This document shows positions 9,499 to 17,099 of a DNA stretch of 64,000 bases, one piece after another. How positions within the stretch are numbered: position 1 is the stretch's first letter; each line of letters begins with the position of its first letter. Made by a program: the position numbers and the translations under genes. The stretch covers positions 62,001 through 126,000 of the forward strand of contig NZ_CP026313.1 of assembly GCF_002906575.1 (NCBI RefSeq), given 5' to 3'. Origin of the DNA: Salinigranum rubrum. GTDB taxonomy: Archaea > Halobacteriota > Halobacteria > Halobacteriales > Haloferacaceae. The notes beneath the pieces are model-generated. The model was not told the DNA's origin. It searched no databases and saw only the letters and a list, made by a program, of their open reading frames with translations.

Positions 9499-11231
9499 GG
9501 GTTTCGTTGGAAGATGTCTTCTGGGCCGAGCATTCGGAGGAGACGGCGTCCTGCGTAGAACATCACGAAGAAGGGGATGAACTGCCAGCCGACCTCGAAG
9601 ATGAACGCGAACCAGCCGTCGATGGTTCCGAGTGGGTGCCACCGGGCGGTCGCCGTATCACTCACGTAGGCCGGGTTGTGTCCGAGCCACGACCCCGGAT
9701 GATAGCGAGCGGTGTAGATGCCGGGTTGATCGAGAGTTACCGTGGCAACACCCGAAGCGTTCGTTCTGACGCGCCGGTCTGCAATAGTGACGTATCCCGC
9801 ACGAGCGCGGTCACCGATCGGCTGGACTCGTGAATCGTTCTCCCCGAGAACGATCGGAGCGCCAGTTTCGTTATCACGAAGCTCGATCCGAACGGTCGCC
9901 TGATTCTCGTTCTGTTCGAGCACCTCGACAGTGAGTGCGCTCTCACGAACCTGACGCTCTGCTCCGGCCTCTGGTTGGATGACGGTTGCGTTCACGTTAC
10001 GGACGATACCAGCAACGTGCACACTCTCGCGGTTGACTTGGTCGGCCCGAGCTGCCAGTCCGTACGACGACGTGTACGACTGGTTTACGACTTCGACGTT
10101 GACGTTTTCTCCAATTGTGTCAGCAGGAGTTGGTCGAGTTGGTCCCCAGACGTCGAGGATTTTCGGTCCATCTCGCACCGGTTCTGCCCGTGGACCGATT
10201 CGCGACGGATACGCGTGGACGTAGACCGGGAGCGCGTCTGAGTCCATCTCTTCATCCGTACTCCCGTTTGTTTTCACAAGCGTGTCCCAGTCGGTATCCC
10301 GCGCAGTGTAGAACCGCCAGACACCGCGAACGCTCACATTCCCGTCCTCTGTGAGCGTGTAGCCCTGCCACGGACGAGTCTGAAACATCGCAATTCCATG
10401 GTCACCATTCGGATACTCGGCGTACGACGGGTACGCGGTGAGGTTGTACACCTCGATGTCAATCGAATCCGAGACGTTGCGGCGTTCAGTATGGTACGTA
10501 ACGTCGGTGCTGGTGTGAGTGCCGTGGTCAGTGCGTCTTACTTCTTTCAGCTGGACCGAGATTTCAGCCTCGAGCATGAGTGTCGTGTTTCGATTCCCAG
10601 AGAGATTGTAGTCGAACGTGGGCGTAGGGCTCCCGTCAGCGCTGGCGAGAACCGTGGTTTCGTTCGTGAGACGCACCTCCTCGATCTCGGAGGTAGTCAG
10701 CGACCACTGGACGGTTGTTGCTCCAGAATCGTCCCCTTCCGGGATCAAAACGCGATAGTCGACGAACCCACGGAGCGTCCCGTTGGGGGCGACATACAGT
10801 GGTGTTTCACCTGATGTGAGGTGCCCCCGAGTCGACGGATGCACACTGAACACAGTTGCGTGAGCGTCCTGAATGAACGCCCCGTCTGAGAGATTCGCAT
10901 GAGAGGGATAGACGGACGTTTTGGAACTACCCGGCTGGAGATCCTCGAAGTCGTTTCGAGTCCAGGTGGCCGCGGTTGCTGGCGGTCGTTTGAACGTGAT
11001 GTCGGTCCCGTTCGCGAGTGCTCCCGTGAGGGTCCGGTCGTCACCAGTTCGACGCTGGAACTCGGTGTTATTCACAAAGGCGTCCGTGTCCCGAGACCAG
11101 AGCGTTGCGGACTCGTTTTTGTTGAGTCCGTTATCATCAGTGCCTGATGCCGGTGGACGGGCAGTCGCGACGGGAGCAATTACACTCGTGACGAGGAGTG
11201 CAACCACCAGCAGGGACACGTCTCGGTCCAT
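9495..11231 (-). CDS. Large secreted/surface protein with C-terminal membrane anchor
   Basis: A 578-residue protein starting MDRDVSLLVVALLVTSVIAP, a Sec-type signal peptide with likely cleavage after ATA. The body is an acidic, Thr/Asn-rich extracellular region with many N-x-S/T sequons (NGTDITF, NNTEFQ, NETTVLA), compatible with haloarchaeal N-glycosylation. Beta-rich stretches such as TVRIELRDNETGAPIVLGEN and GVATVTLDQPGIYTARYHPG look like a bacterial-Ig or transthyretin-like domain near the C-terminus. The last ~40 residues contain one membrane helix (GWQFIPFFVMFYAGRRLL) and a short cytoplasmic tail. It overlaps the lipoprotein gene by four bases. In the transfer operon it could be a surface adhesion or pore-associated factor; I do not recognise a named family. 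Confidence 0.65.
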   Translation of the reverse strand: MDRDVSLLVVALLVTSVIAPVATARPPASGTDDNGLNKNESATLWSRDTDAFVNNTEFQRRTGDDRTLTGALANGTDITFKRPPATAATWTRNDFEDLQPGSSKTSVYPSHANLSDGAFIQDAHATVFSVHPSTRGHLTSGETPLYVAPNGTLRGFVDYRVLIPEGDDSGATTVQWSLTTSEIEEVRLTNETTVLASADGSPTPTFDYNLSGNRNTTLMLEAEISVQLKEVRRTDHGTHTSTDVTYHTERRNVSDSIDIEVYNLTAYPSYAEYPNGDHGIAMFQTRPWQGYTLTEDGNVSVRGVWRFYTARDTDWDTLVKTNGSTDEEMDSDALPVYVHAYPSRIGPRAEPVRDGPKILDVWGPTRPTPADTIGENVNVEVVNQSYTSSYGLAARADQVNRESVHVAGIVRNVNATVIQPEAGAERQVRESALTVEVLEQNENQATVRIELRDNETGAPIVLGENDSRVQPIGDRARAGYVTIADRRVRTNASGVATVTLDQPGIYTARYHPGSWLGHNPAYVSDTATARWHPLGTIDGWFAFIFEVGWQFIPFFVMFYAGRRLLRMLGPEDIFQRNP

Positions 11232-11261
11232 ATAGTTCGTGGATTAGCTAACGTGACCTGG

Positions 11262-11684
11262 TTACCAGGGGACGAGATCAACACACTGCGCCAGCGGGAG
11301 GCCCATCATCGACCCTGCGACCGTGTACAGCGGGCCGAGGATGACGAGGATAACAGCGGATTTCATCGCCGACCGTTTGTGGCGTTTGAGCCCCTTCTTT
11401 TGCTCAGGGTTGAGAGTGAACATCTCGACGAGAGAGTCCGCTTGCCAGACCACGGCAAGACCGACGATGCCGAGTCCGGTAGTCAGCTGGAAGAACCCCT
11501 CAATCATGCTGGGGAGGTTATCCGCACTGCAGACCGCGCTAGTCTGCGCCGCGGCGGGTTGGACAGCGAATAGGGTCAGCAGTGCAACGGTGAGAACGGC
11601 TTGTTTGGGGACCTTACTTACTACTGTGGACTGATTGTCAGCGCGATTCTCAGACGTCTCGGAGCTTGTACTATCCTGCGTCAT
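11262..11684 (-). CDS. VirB2/TrbC-like small membrane protein (candidate pilin subunit)
   Basis: A 140-residue protein with a hydrophilic N-terminus, then a hydrophobic segment ending in VQPAAAQTSAVC, which resembles a signal peptide with cleavage after AAA or AAQ. The predicted mature part has two further helices (FQLTTGLGIVGLAVVWQA and MKSAVILVILGPLYTVAGSM) joined by a short basic loop (KKGLKRHKRS). Signal peptide plus two helices and a small basic loop is the plan of VirB2/TrbC conjugative pilins, and the gene sits at the start of the operon as virB2 often does. Two cysteines near the ends of the mature part could pair. The pilin assignment is inference from topology only. Confidence 0.5.
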   Translation of the reverse strand: MTQDSTSSETSENRADNQSTVVSKVPKQAVLTVALLTLFAVQPAAAQTSAVCSADNLPSMIEGFFQLTTGLGIVGLAVVWQADSLVEMFTLNPEQKKGLKRHKRSAMKSAVILVILGPLYTVAGSMMGLPLAQCVDLVPW

Positions 11685-11690
11685 AGTGGG

Positions 11691-11925
11691 TTATTCTTCT
11701 GTGTCTTCGACCAGTGCCACCAAATCGACGTACCAATTGGTCTCGTCGGCAATGTCTTCTTCCGTGTACCCTGCTCGCGGGCCCGTTCGAGGAGGGTGCG
11801 GAGGTCGTTGGGGTCAACATCGCGGACTTCCATTTCCTCCCGGAGAGCGTGGAGGCGTTGATGTGGTCGTTCCACATCAGGTACAGATAATCGATGTCTT
11901 CGATGGTGACTGGCCGGGTTATCAT
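11691..11925 (-). pseudogene. Small conserved-looking cytosolic protein, two single-base frameshifts
   Basis: The gene begins ATG 11925 (MITRPVTIEDIDYLYLMWND). The coding signal then moves to a second frame (ALREEMEVRDVDPNDLRTLL) and then to a third (GYTEEDIADETNWYVDLVAL), ending at TAA 11691-11693. Both moves are explained by loss of one base each: a C in the CC near 11850 and a G in the GGG near 11778. The span is 235 bases, exactly two short of 79 codons, and GC-rich third positions follow the reconstructed frame. The stop lies 6 bases before the VirB2-like start. The product would be a ~78-residue acidic helical protein of unknown function. Homopolymer sequencing error is as likely as true decay. 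Confidence 0.6.
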
Positions 11926-11983
11926 AATTAGTTATTCATATACACGTACTGTATGGTGTTCTACGCTGCCCGTTATTCATCTT

Positions 11984-11995
11984 GATATTAAATAA
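11984..11995 (-). promoter_or_regulatory. TATA-like box upstream of the conjugation operon
   Basis: On the minus strand the sequence TTATTTAATA lies about 60 bases before the ATG at 11925, in a short A/T-rich gap. It could serve as the operon's TATA box with a 5' leader of roughly 35 bases. No BRE was checked quantitatively. Confidence 0.35.
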
Positions 11996-12037
11996 GTTCC
12001 GGATTTAGTGAGTGTTACGGAGTGATTCTCGCGGACC

Positions 12038-12266
12038 CTAAAAACAGAACACGTGCTCACCGTCGACGTCGGACACATCGATCGCGTCACTCCGCTCACT
12101 CGGCAGGCCCGTCAGTTGTTCACGTATCCGGTCGGTAATCTTGCTTGCTTCGACGTTGATTTGGCGCGGGAGTTCCGCCACTGCTTGAAGAACGGGATCG
12201 ACCCGACGCCGGTATCCGACCTGTCCACGCTTCGACTTAGCGGTAGCTGGTCACCCGGTTCGCCAT
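12038..12266 (-). pseudogene. Small hypothetical protein with one frameshift, upstream of the conjugation operon
   Basis: The N-terminal frame reads MANRVTSYR from ATG 12266. One extra base (or loss of two) at the CGCTAAG near 12238 moves the reading to KSKRGQVGYRRRVDPVLQAV, then LPRQINVEASKITDRIREQL and SDVDGEHVFCF before TAG at 12038-12040. Codon use in the second frame is typical for this genome. The 229-base span is one base over 76 codons. The product would be a basic, helical ~75-residue protein of unknown function, on the same strand as and 113 bases before the conjugation operon. Apart from this gene and the TATA-like box, nothing else was recognised between 11926 and 12343. Confidence 0.45.
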
Positions 12267-12354
12267 TGCCACCGAACATCTCGGTATTCTTGTCGCTATT
12301 GTCTATTCCGGTGATGGCCAAGCCCGTCTCGCGAAATCGTTACTATAGTAACAA

Positions 12355-12844
12355 TCAAAAATAGTTGCTCATGTTTGGAACAACAACTCGATCGAGTGCT
12401 TTGTCGATCGCTGCGGTTAGTTCGTCGAGAGAGTCAAAGAATCGATTGCCGAGAGCGTCTTTCAGTTGTCTCCAGCACTCTTCAACTGGAGTGAGTTCGG
12501 GAGAATACGCCGGGAATCTCACCAGGGCGAGGTCGTCACGGGCCGTTAGGTCCGTGACGGCCGACGCCCGGAAGTATGGCGAACTATCGAAGACGACGAT
12601 TAGATCTCCTTGGAATTCTTCGCACAGAGCGAGAATGAAATGCTTCGCGTGTTCGGCGGTAACGTATTCTTCGAATCGGGAGAAGAAGCGATCACCGTCC
12701 TCGGTGATCGCGCCAAGCACGCACGTCCAGTCACGCTGACCAGAAAGTTCGACCGACGGCCGCGTGCCGTGCGGAAACCACGCGGCACGCCTCGGTTCGC
12801 ACAGATTTCATGGTCTGATCGATACAAACTACTGTGGCGTCCAT
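12355..12844 (-). pseudogene. IS630 transposase orfB (DDE catalytic part), one frameshift
   Basis: It begins MDATVVCIDQTMKSV at ATG 12844, where CIDQT holds the first catalytic Asp. The coding signal then moves by one base near 12800 to EPRRAAWFPHGTRPSVELSG, then GQRDWTCVLGAITEDGDRFF. In that frame the second Asp lies in LIVVFDSSPYFRAS and the final Glu in SPELTPVEECWRQL, completing the DDE triad, and it ends SNYF at 12355. The 490-base span is one base over a whole number of codons. The shift is not at an obvious homopolymer, so it looks like true inactivation. A TGA follows soon if the first frame is kept. Confidence 0.7.
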
Positions 12845-13350
12845 CTCTCGTCGCTTTTTTTGAGTTCGTCGTGGAACTTGTCTCGGTCCTCAGGCTCAGT
12901 TTCGGCGGCTGTTCGACGAGGCTTCTGATAACTCAATCCCGCTTCTTTCATTATCCGCCGACAGCTGGGGAGTGAGTAGTCAATGTCGAACGTTTCTTCG
13001 AGAAATTCGTCGAGAAGCGCCGGCGTCCACGCCGGCGCGTCAATTCCTACATCAGTGGGTAGCTGCTGAAGGATTCGTTCCAATTTTTTCTGTTGTTTTT
13101 CGGTGAGTTTACGCGGTCTTCCTGACCGATGATCGTCCTGAACAGCCTGCTCAAGCGGCTCTTGTTCGAGCGGCTTGAGCCAACTGTAAATCGTTCGTCT
13201 CTGCACACCGTACCACTCGGCAAGCTCGGTTTGTGTGACACCGTTTTTGTACGCAACCGCTGCTGTCTGCCGCTGTGTCGGTTTATCTCCCTCAACGTTG
13301 TTGAGCGCGTGTTGAAGTTCCTCGACAGAAATCTCGTCAAGATGGTCGAT
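12829..13350 (-). CDS. IS630 transposase orfA (HTH DNA-binding part), start codon apparently lost
   Basis: The coding signal starts at IDHLDEISVEELQHALNNVE, where related elements as I recall them begin with Met; here the first codon is ATC at 13350, and the next in-frame start is a GTG at 13206. A helix-turn-helix follows (AAVAYKNGVTQTELAEWYGV, RRTIYSWL), then a second winged-helix-like region (HRSGRPRKLTEKQQKKLERI) and a third part (FDIDYSLPSCRRIMKEAGLS). It ends ...KKSDERWTPQ at TAG 12829. Just before the end a run of seven A (codons AAA AAA AGC) could promote a -1 shift into orfB. Family assignment is by pattern. Confidence 0.65.
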   Translation of the reverse strand: MDHLDEISVEELQHALNNVEGDKPTQRQTAAVAYKNGVTQTELAEWYGVQRRTIYSWLKPLEQEPLEQAVQDDHRSGRPRKLTEKQQKKLERILQQLPTDVGIDAPAWTPALLDEFLEETFDIDYSLPSCRRIMKEAGLSYQKPRRTAAETEPEDRDKFHDELKKSDERWTPQ

Positions 13351-13493
13351 GAATGACCAATAATACTTGGGTAGAAAGTTCTAACGCCTACTATAGTAGA
13401 GCAAACGACTCGCGCATAACTATTTTGAAAACGATGTATAGACTCGGAATCGAGAGCCGAACAGTGAGTCGCTTACTCACTGCGATCGTTGCA

Positions 13494-14601
13494 CTACAAT
13501 TCGACCACGATTTCCTCGCCGTCGACTCGATACGACGTGGACAGACCCGCTTCGGTCGTGACGGCCCGCAGATACTCTACAATCTCTGCCCCCCTCGGCG
13601 AGTTCGGCGACACCGGCACGGTTCGCTGTCGCCGTTTATCCAGACCGGTGTGAGGCTCACCTGATCAATTCCTCCGTCCGTCACGACGAGGTTCGCAATG
13701 CTGCTGTAACGGGAATTGTCCTGAAACTGGTTTTCGGTAGTCGGAAAAGTGAGTCGTAGACAGCTTGACGCCGTGCGTTGTACTCCTCGTCGCCGTCTCC
13801 GCCGGTGAAGTCGAACGCGAAGTTTCCGATACTGTAGAGGATCGGTGTGTCTCGGTAGACCTCGACTCCCTTCAGGATGGGGGGATGGTGGCCGATGACC
13901 GCATCAGCTCCCGCGTTGACGACACGTCTCGCGACCGTAGTCTGATAGTCCGCGATACGAGCGCGGACGAAGTGGACGCCCCAGTGAAGTGAGACGACGA
14001 CAACATCCGCCCCCTGTTTCGCCTTTACCACTCTCTCGGCCAGCAAGTCCAAATCCGATTCTCGTGGAAACGTCATGATCTCACAGGGCGTGCCGGGCTA
14101 GTCGGGTTCGACCTGTTCATAGTGTGTGATCGCCCGCATTGGTGCGATTCCGGGCTTTCCAGCCGCCGCGTAGTAGCCGTCGGGAGCGACCGAGTAAAAC
14201 GAGAGGAAGGCGATACGAGTACCCGAGCGAGTCATCACGGCGGGACGGGCGGCAGCCTCCCGATCTTCTCCAGCACCGATCGGCTCGATGCCGTCTGCTT
14301 GGAGACGGTTTTGACAGTTTTCAACCGCGTCCCAACCCCAGTCCAGGATGTGGTTGCTGGCGAGTGAAATGACGTCGAATCCCGCGCGGGAATTACGGGA
14401 TAGTTCGAGGATCATTCGGCATTGCGCCCCGTGGACCGGATGAGTCCAAGGACCCTTATGAGAATACGCCGTCTCGAGTTGCCCGAGAGTGATATCTGCA
14501 TTTTGCAACCGGTCTCTCACGTGTGTGAAAATCGAGTTCGGGTCGTCTCGGTCGATCATAACGTCACCAGTTGCAGCGATCGTAACTGTCATTTCTGACA
14601 T
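13494..14601 (-). pseudogene. CapA-family metallophosphatase-fold protein, nonsense plus two frameshifts
   Basis: It starts MSEMTVTIAATGDVMIDRDD at ATG 14601. Motifs of the CapA/YwtB family are present: ATGDVMID, LGQLETAY, SLASNHILDWG, VSLHWGVHF and IGHHPPILKGVEVY with LYSIGNFAFDF. An in-frame TAG at 14098-14100 interrupts between YEQVEPD and PGTPCEIMTFP. One base is missing near 13725 (frame resumes as QDNSRYSSIANLVVTDGGID) and another near 13610 (resumes VPVSPNSPRGAEIVEYLRAV), before TAG at 13494-13496. The span of 1108 bases is two short of 370 codons. The frameshifts could be sequencing errors, but the nonsense codon is harder to explain that way. It is the most canonical CapA of the four in the window. 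Confidence 0.75.
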
Positions 14602-14617
14602 AATCCATCGGACAGTT

Positions 14618-14630
14618 GGTATATAGGTAT
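14618..14630 (-). promoter_or_regulatory. TATA box, leaderless-type promoter of the CapA pseudogene
   Basis: The minus strand reads ATACCTATATACCAAC, centred about 24 bases before the ATG at 14601. This spacing implies transcription starting at or next to the start codon, as is usual in haloarchaea. Confidence 0.5.
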
Positions 14631-14727
14631 CGACGGAACGAGTCGCATGAACACTTCTCGCTACGACCTGCCCGCTTTTCAAACTACATCAACTAGACAG
14701 TGCGTCCCCACAATTTATATATCAGAA

Positions 14728-16137
14728 TCACAAATTGATCATACCAATATTATTTTTGAAAGTTATTACGGTACCGAACTCTTCAGATTTGGACGCTAAT
14801 CTCTCCAATATCGCCTTACCGCGTTCTCCATCGGCTATCATTGGGAGGCCATGACAGTCATCGGCATATGCAGGAGAGTCCTGCTGGTCCGGATGTCGCT
14901 CGTGTTTCAGGACTACTGGATACAATTCAATTGTTTTCAATTCCCCATTGATAAATTTGCATTTTGGAATGATAGTTTCCCAGCACTCGCTTCGTCCCAT
15001 GTATCCGATCGGGGTCCCATCATCGTCGTAATACCGAGTTTTCCATAGTTCGTGTGGACTGGCGAAGTCTTCTACACCGTAGTACCGGAAGCACTCGGGC
15101 GGTAATCGAGAAATTGGCTGGGTCTGGTAGAAGAACGCGCCAAGTGAGTAAAAGATTGGTTTACCATTGTAGATCTCTATGGGTCTGAGTACCCGTGGTC
15201 CGGTTCCAACGACCACGTCAGCCCCCTCGTCTATACATTCATGGGCGAATGCGCGAACGAAGTCGGGAACCCCGGAGACGTTACGTGTCCCAGATGGCCC
15301 CTGATGGGTGTGTAATCCCATCACAACCCAGTTAGCGTTGTCACGAGCAATATTGACCTGTTCGAGGACGGCTTGGTGGTCGGGTTCGTAGAGGTGGTAA
15401 TCAATACCCGTATGAGCGACATCCTCAACTGCTTTACACGCCAAATTCATAAAAAAGAAGTAATCCTCGTCTTCCCAACTGGGATAGTCCCGAGATAACC
15501 ACGTCTCCTTTATATCCTCAATCCCGACGCTTTCGCTGATTTCCTGGAGCGTACTGATCTGCTCGTTCGTTAGCTTGTAGATCCACCGCACGTGTAACGG
15601 ATTGATCCCAGGGCGTCCCGGTGAGAGTGGCGACTGTTCATCAGCTTCGCTTCCCGGTGCCATGCTTGTAGTCGTGTTCACTAACGCAACACGACCATTG
15701 CCGGTGTCACGATAGGACGGGGACCGTGCCTCCCAGAGATCGGTTCCGATGCCCGCGTAGACGTGGTTACTCTCCCGCAATGCAGCGACAGTATCTTCGA
15801 CACCGGCGTGGCCGTAATCGAAAGCATGGTTGCCTGCCCCCGTAATCATGTTGATGCCCATCCGCGAGAGGTCATCGAGGACTGCGCTATCTGCTCCCAG
15901 CACGATGCCAGGTCGGGCCGATAAGTACTGGTGGCGATCGGGCACCGCACGCGGAGGTGTAGCGTAGGTTCCCTCGTCGGGTAGTGTGACTTCGAGATGT
16001 CCAATAGACGCGTCGGAATCCTGTAATATCTCGACGACTGAATCGAACCTCGGCTTTCCGACAAACGGATCGATTGGCTTGGTAATCAGTGCGTCTCCTG
16101 TGGCCGTTAATGTAAAATCACTGTTACTTTTGACCAT
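14728..16137 (-). CDS. CapA-family (poly-gamma-glutamate synthesis-like) metallophosphatase-fold protein
   Basis: A 469-residue protein with no visible signal peptide or membrane helix, so probably cytoplasmic. Family motifs in order: TLTATGDALITKP (metal Asp, residues ~10-22), ASIGHLEVTLPD (Glu), TGAGNHAFDYGHAG (Asn-His), VVMGLHTHQG (His) and PIFYSLGAFFY. The position of the last metal-binding His, in GTHSP, GSHAP or GHHPP of the other copies here, reads VVGTGPRVLRPIE, so this copy seems to lack that ligand. The usual GNF is GAFF. A TTTATGAT element on the minus strand about 30 bases upstream is a candidate TATA. The real substrate is unknown; neighbours are catabolic rather than capsule genes. 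Confidence 0.75.
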   Translation of the reverse strand: MVKSNSDFTLTATGDALITKPIDPFVGKPRFDSVVEILQDSDASIGHLEVTLPDEGTYATPPRAVPDRHQYLSARPGIVLGADSAVLDDLSRMGINMITGAGNHAFDYGHAGVEDTVAALRESNHVYAGIGTDLWEARSPSYRDTGNGRVALVNTTTSMAPGSEADEQSPLSPGRPGINPLHVRWIYKLTNEQISTLQEISESVGIEDIKETWLSRDYPSWEDEDYFFFMNLACKAVEDVAHTGIDYHLYEPDHQAVLEQVNIARDNANWVVMGLHTHQGPSGTRNVSGVPDFVRAFAHECIDEGADVVVGTGPRVLRPIEIYNGKPIFYSLGAFFYQTQPISRLPPECFRYYGVEDFASPHELWKTRYYDDDGTPIGYMGRSECWETIIPKCKFINGELKTIELYPVVLKHERHPDQQDSPAYADDCHGLPMIADGERGKAILERLASKSEEFGTVITFKNNIGMINL

Positions 16138-16329
16138 AGATAGTAGTTACTTCTATCTCCGCAATCATAAAGACCATTGTAAAAGGTATGTAGTATTTAG
16201 TTTAGAGCATTCTGCTAACGAGCCAAATACTGTAACCAAATTAGTGTCCCTCAGGCATGCCGGCAAGTGACAGCCATTCTCAGCCGAGCCGCGATTGCTA
16301 CTGGCGCTGGGATTCGGGGTAGAATAGCG

Positions 16330-17000
16330 CTAGGCGTTCGCGGAGACACCTGCAAGTAGGATGAAGGCGTCCGCTAACTGCCCAAGATCACCGAGATATC
16401 CGACGAGGACGGGGCTGAGTGCACCGCTGAGAAGCTAGACGGTTCTGAGGAGGCCGACCCCTGAGTCGTCGATATCATCCGGAAGCACCTCGGCAAGGAA
16501 GGTGTTGTTGACAACTGACGTGCCGGGACGCTGGCTCAAGAAGACCGTGACAAGCAGGAATTGCAACGGCGGACGTGCAAACCCAACCGCGATCAGGCCG
16601 AGAACGTACAGGCCGGTCAGTATCCCGACAGTCAGCTTCGCGCCGAACCGACCGATGCAAATTCCGGTCACAGACTGACTGAAGATCACGAGTGCGGAGT
16701 ACGAACTGAACACTATGGACACGACTTGCGGCGATAGCCCTCTGACTTCCACGAGATACGTCGGATAGAAGCCGATGAAGCCCTGATTGACGAAGATCAG
16801 AAGAACCTGAAGCGCGACGTCCTCGGTAAGAACGGCAGAACAGCAGGATAAACGAACCGAACGCTGATCGAGAGGAACCACCCGCCGCCCACGAGGATAA
16901 GGATCCATCCCTTTCCGTCGGCCAAGGGTCTCTGATGATAGGCGCGTGCGGGTGCGGCGACGCGGGTAAAGAGGTAGTGAGCGGGGTCGGTAGAATCCAT
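16330..17000 (-). pseudogene. MFS transporter remnant with internal deletion and nonsense codon
   Basis: The N-terminal piece from ATG 17000 reads RPLADGKGWILILVGGGWFL and VRFVYPAVLPFL, then jumps frame directly to LQVLLIFVNQGFIGFYPTYL, missing several helices expected of a 12-helix carrier. The middle continues EVRGLSPQVVSIVFSSYSAL to GVGLLRTV, an in-frame TAG at 16435, and then LLSGALSPVLVGYLGDLGQL to the natural-looking end VSANA at 16330. It is clearly related to the intact MFS protein at 61706-62911 (FYPTYLVEV and LGVIRT there). About 220 of ~400 residues remain, so this is true decay. Between 16138 and 16329 nothing was recognised. Confidence 0.75.
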
Positions 17001-17099
17001 GTATCCGAGCAGGCCGCAACCGGTTCTGCTTTGCGAGCGTCTGAATGGGCGGACACGGTCGCTGGTCCCCCACCGAAGAACTGATCGCTTGGAGACACG

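Larger units (their letters stand above)
12344..13395 (-). mobile_element. IS630-family insertion sequence, degraded
   Basis: The element is about 1052 bp and is bounded by TATAGTA-type ends: TATAGTAACAATC at 12344 and, reading inward from the other end, TATAGTAGGCGTTAGAAC at 13395. IS630/Tc1 elements insert at and duplicate TA, which fits the TA at each tip. It encodes a helix-turn-helix protein (orfA) and a DDE transposase (orfB) in overlapping frames, the layout common in haloarchaeal IS630 elements. orfA lacks an obvious start codon and orfB has one frameshift, so this copy is probably inactive. The right tip resembles the ends of the small element at 41335-41439. Confidence 0.75.

Noticed and set aside
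14728-16137. Poly-gamma-glutamate capsule biosynthesis locus
   Set aside because: Only CapA-like proteins are present. No CapB ligase, CapC or CapE is seen, and the proteins lack export or membrane signals.
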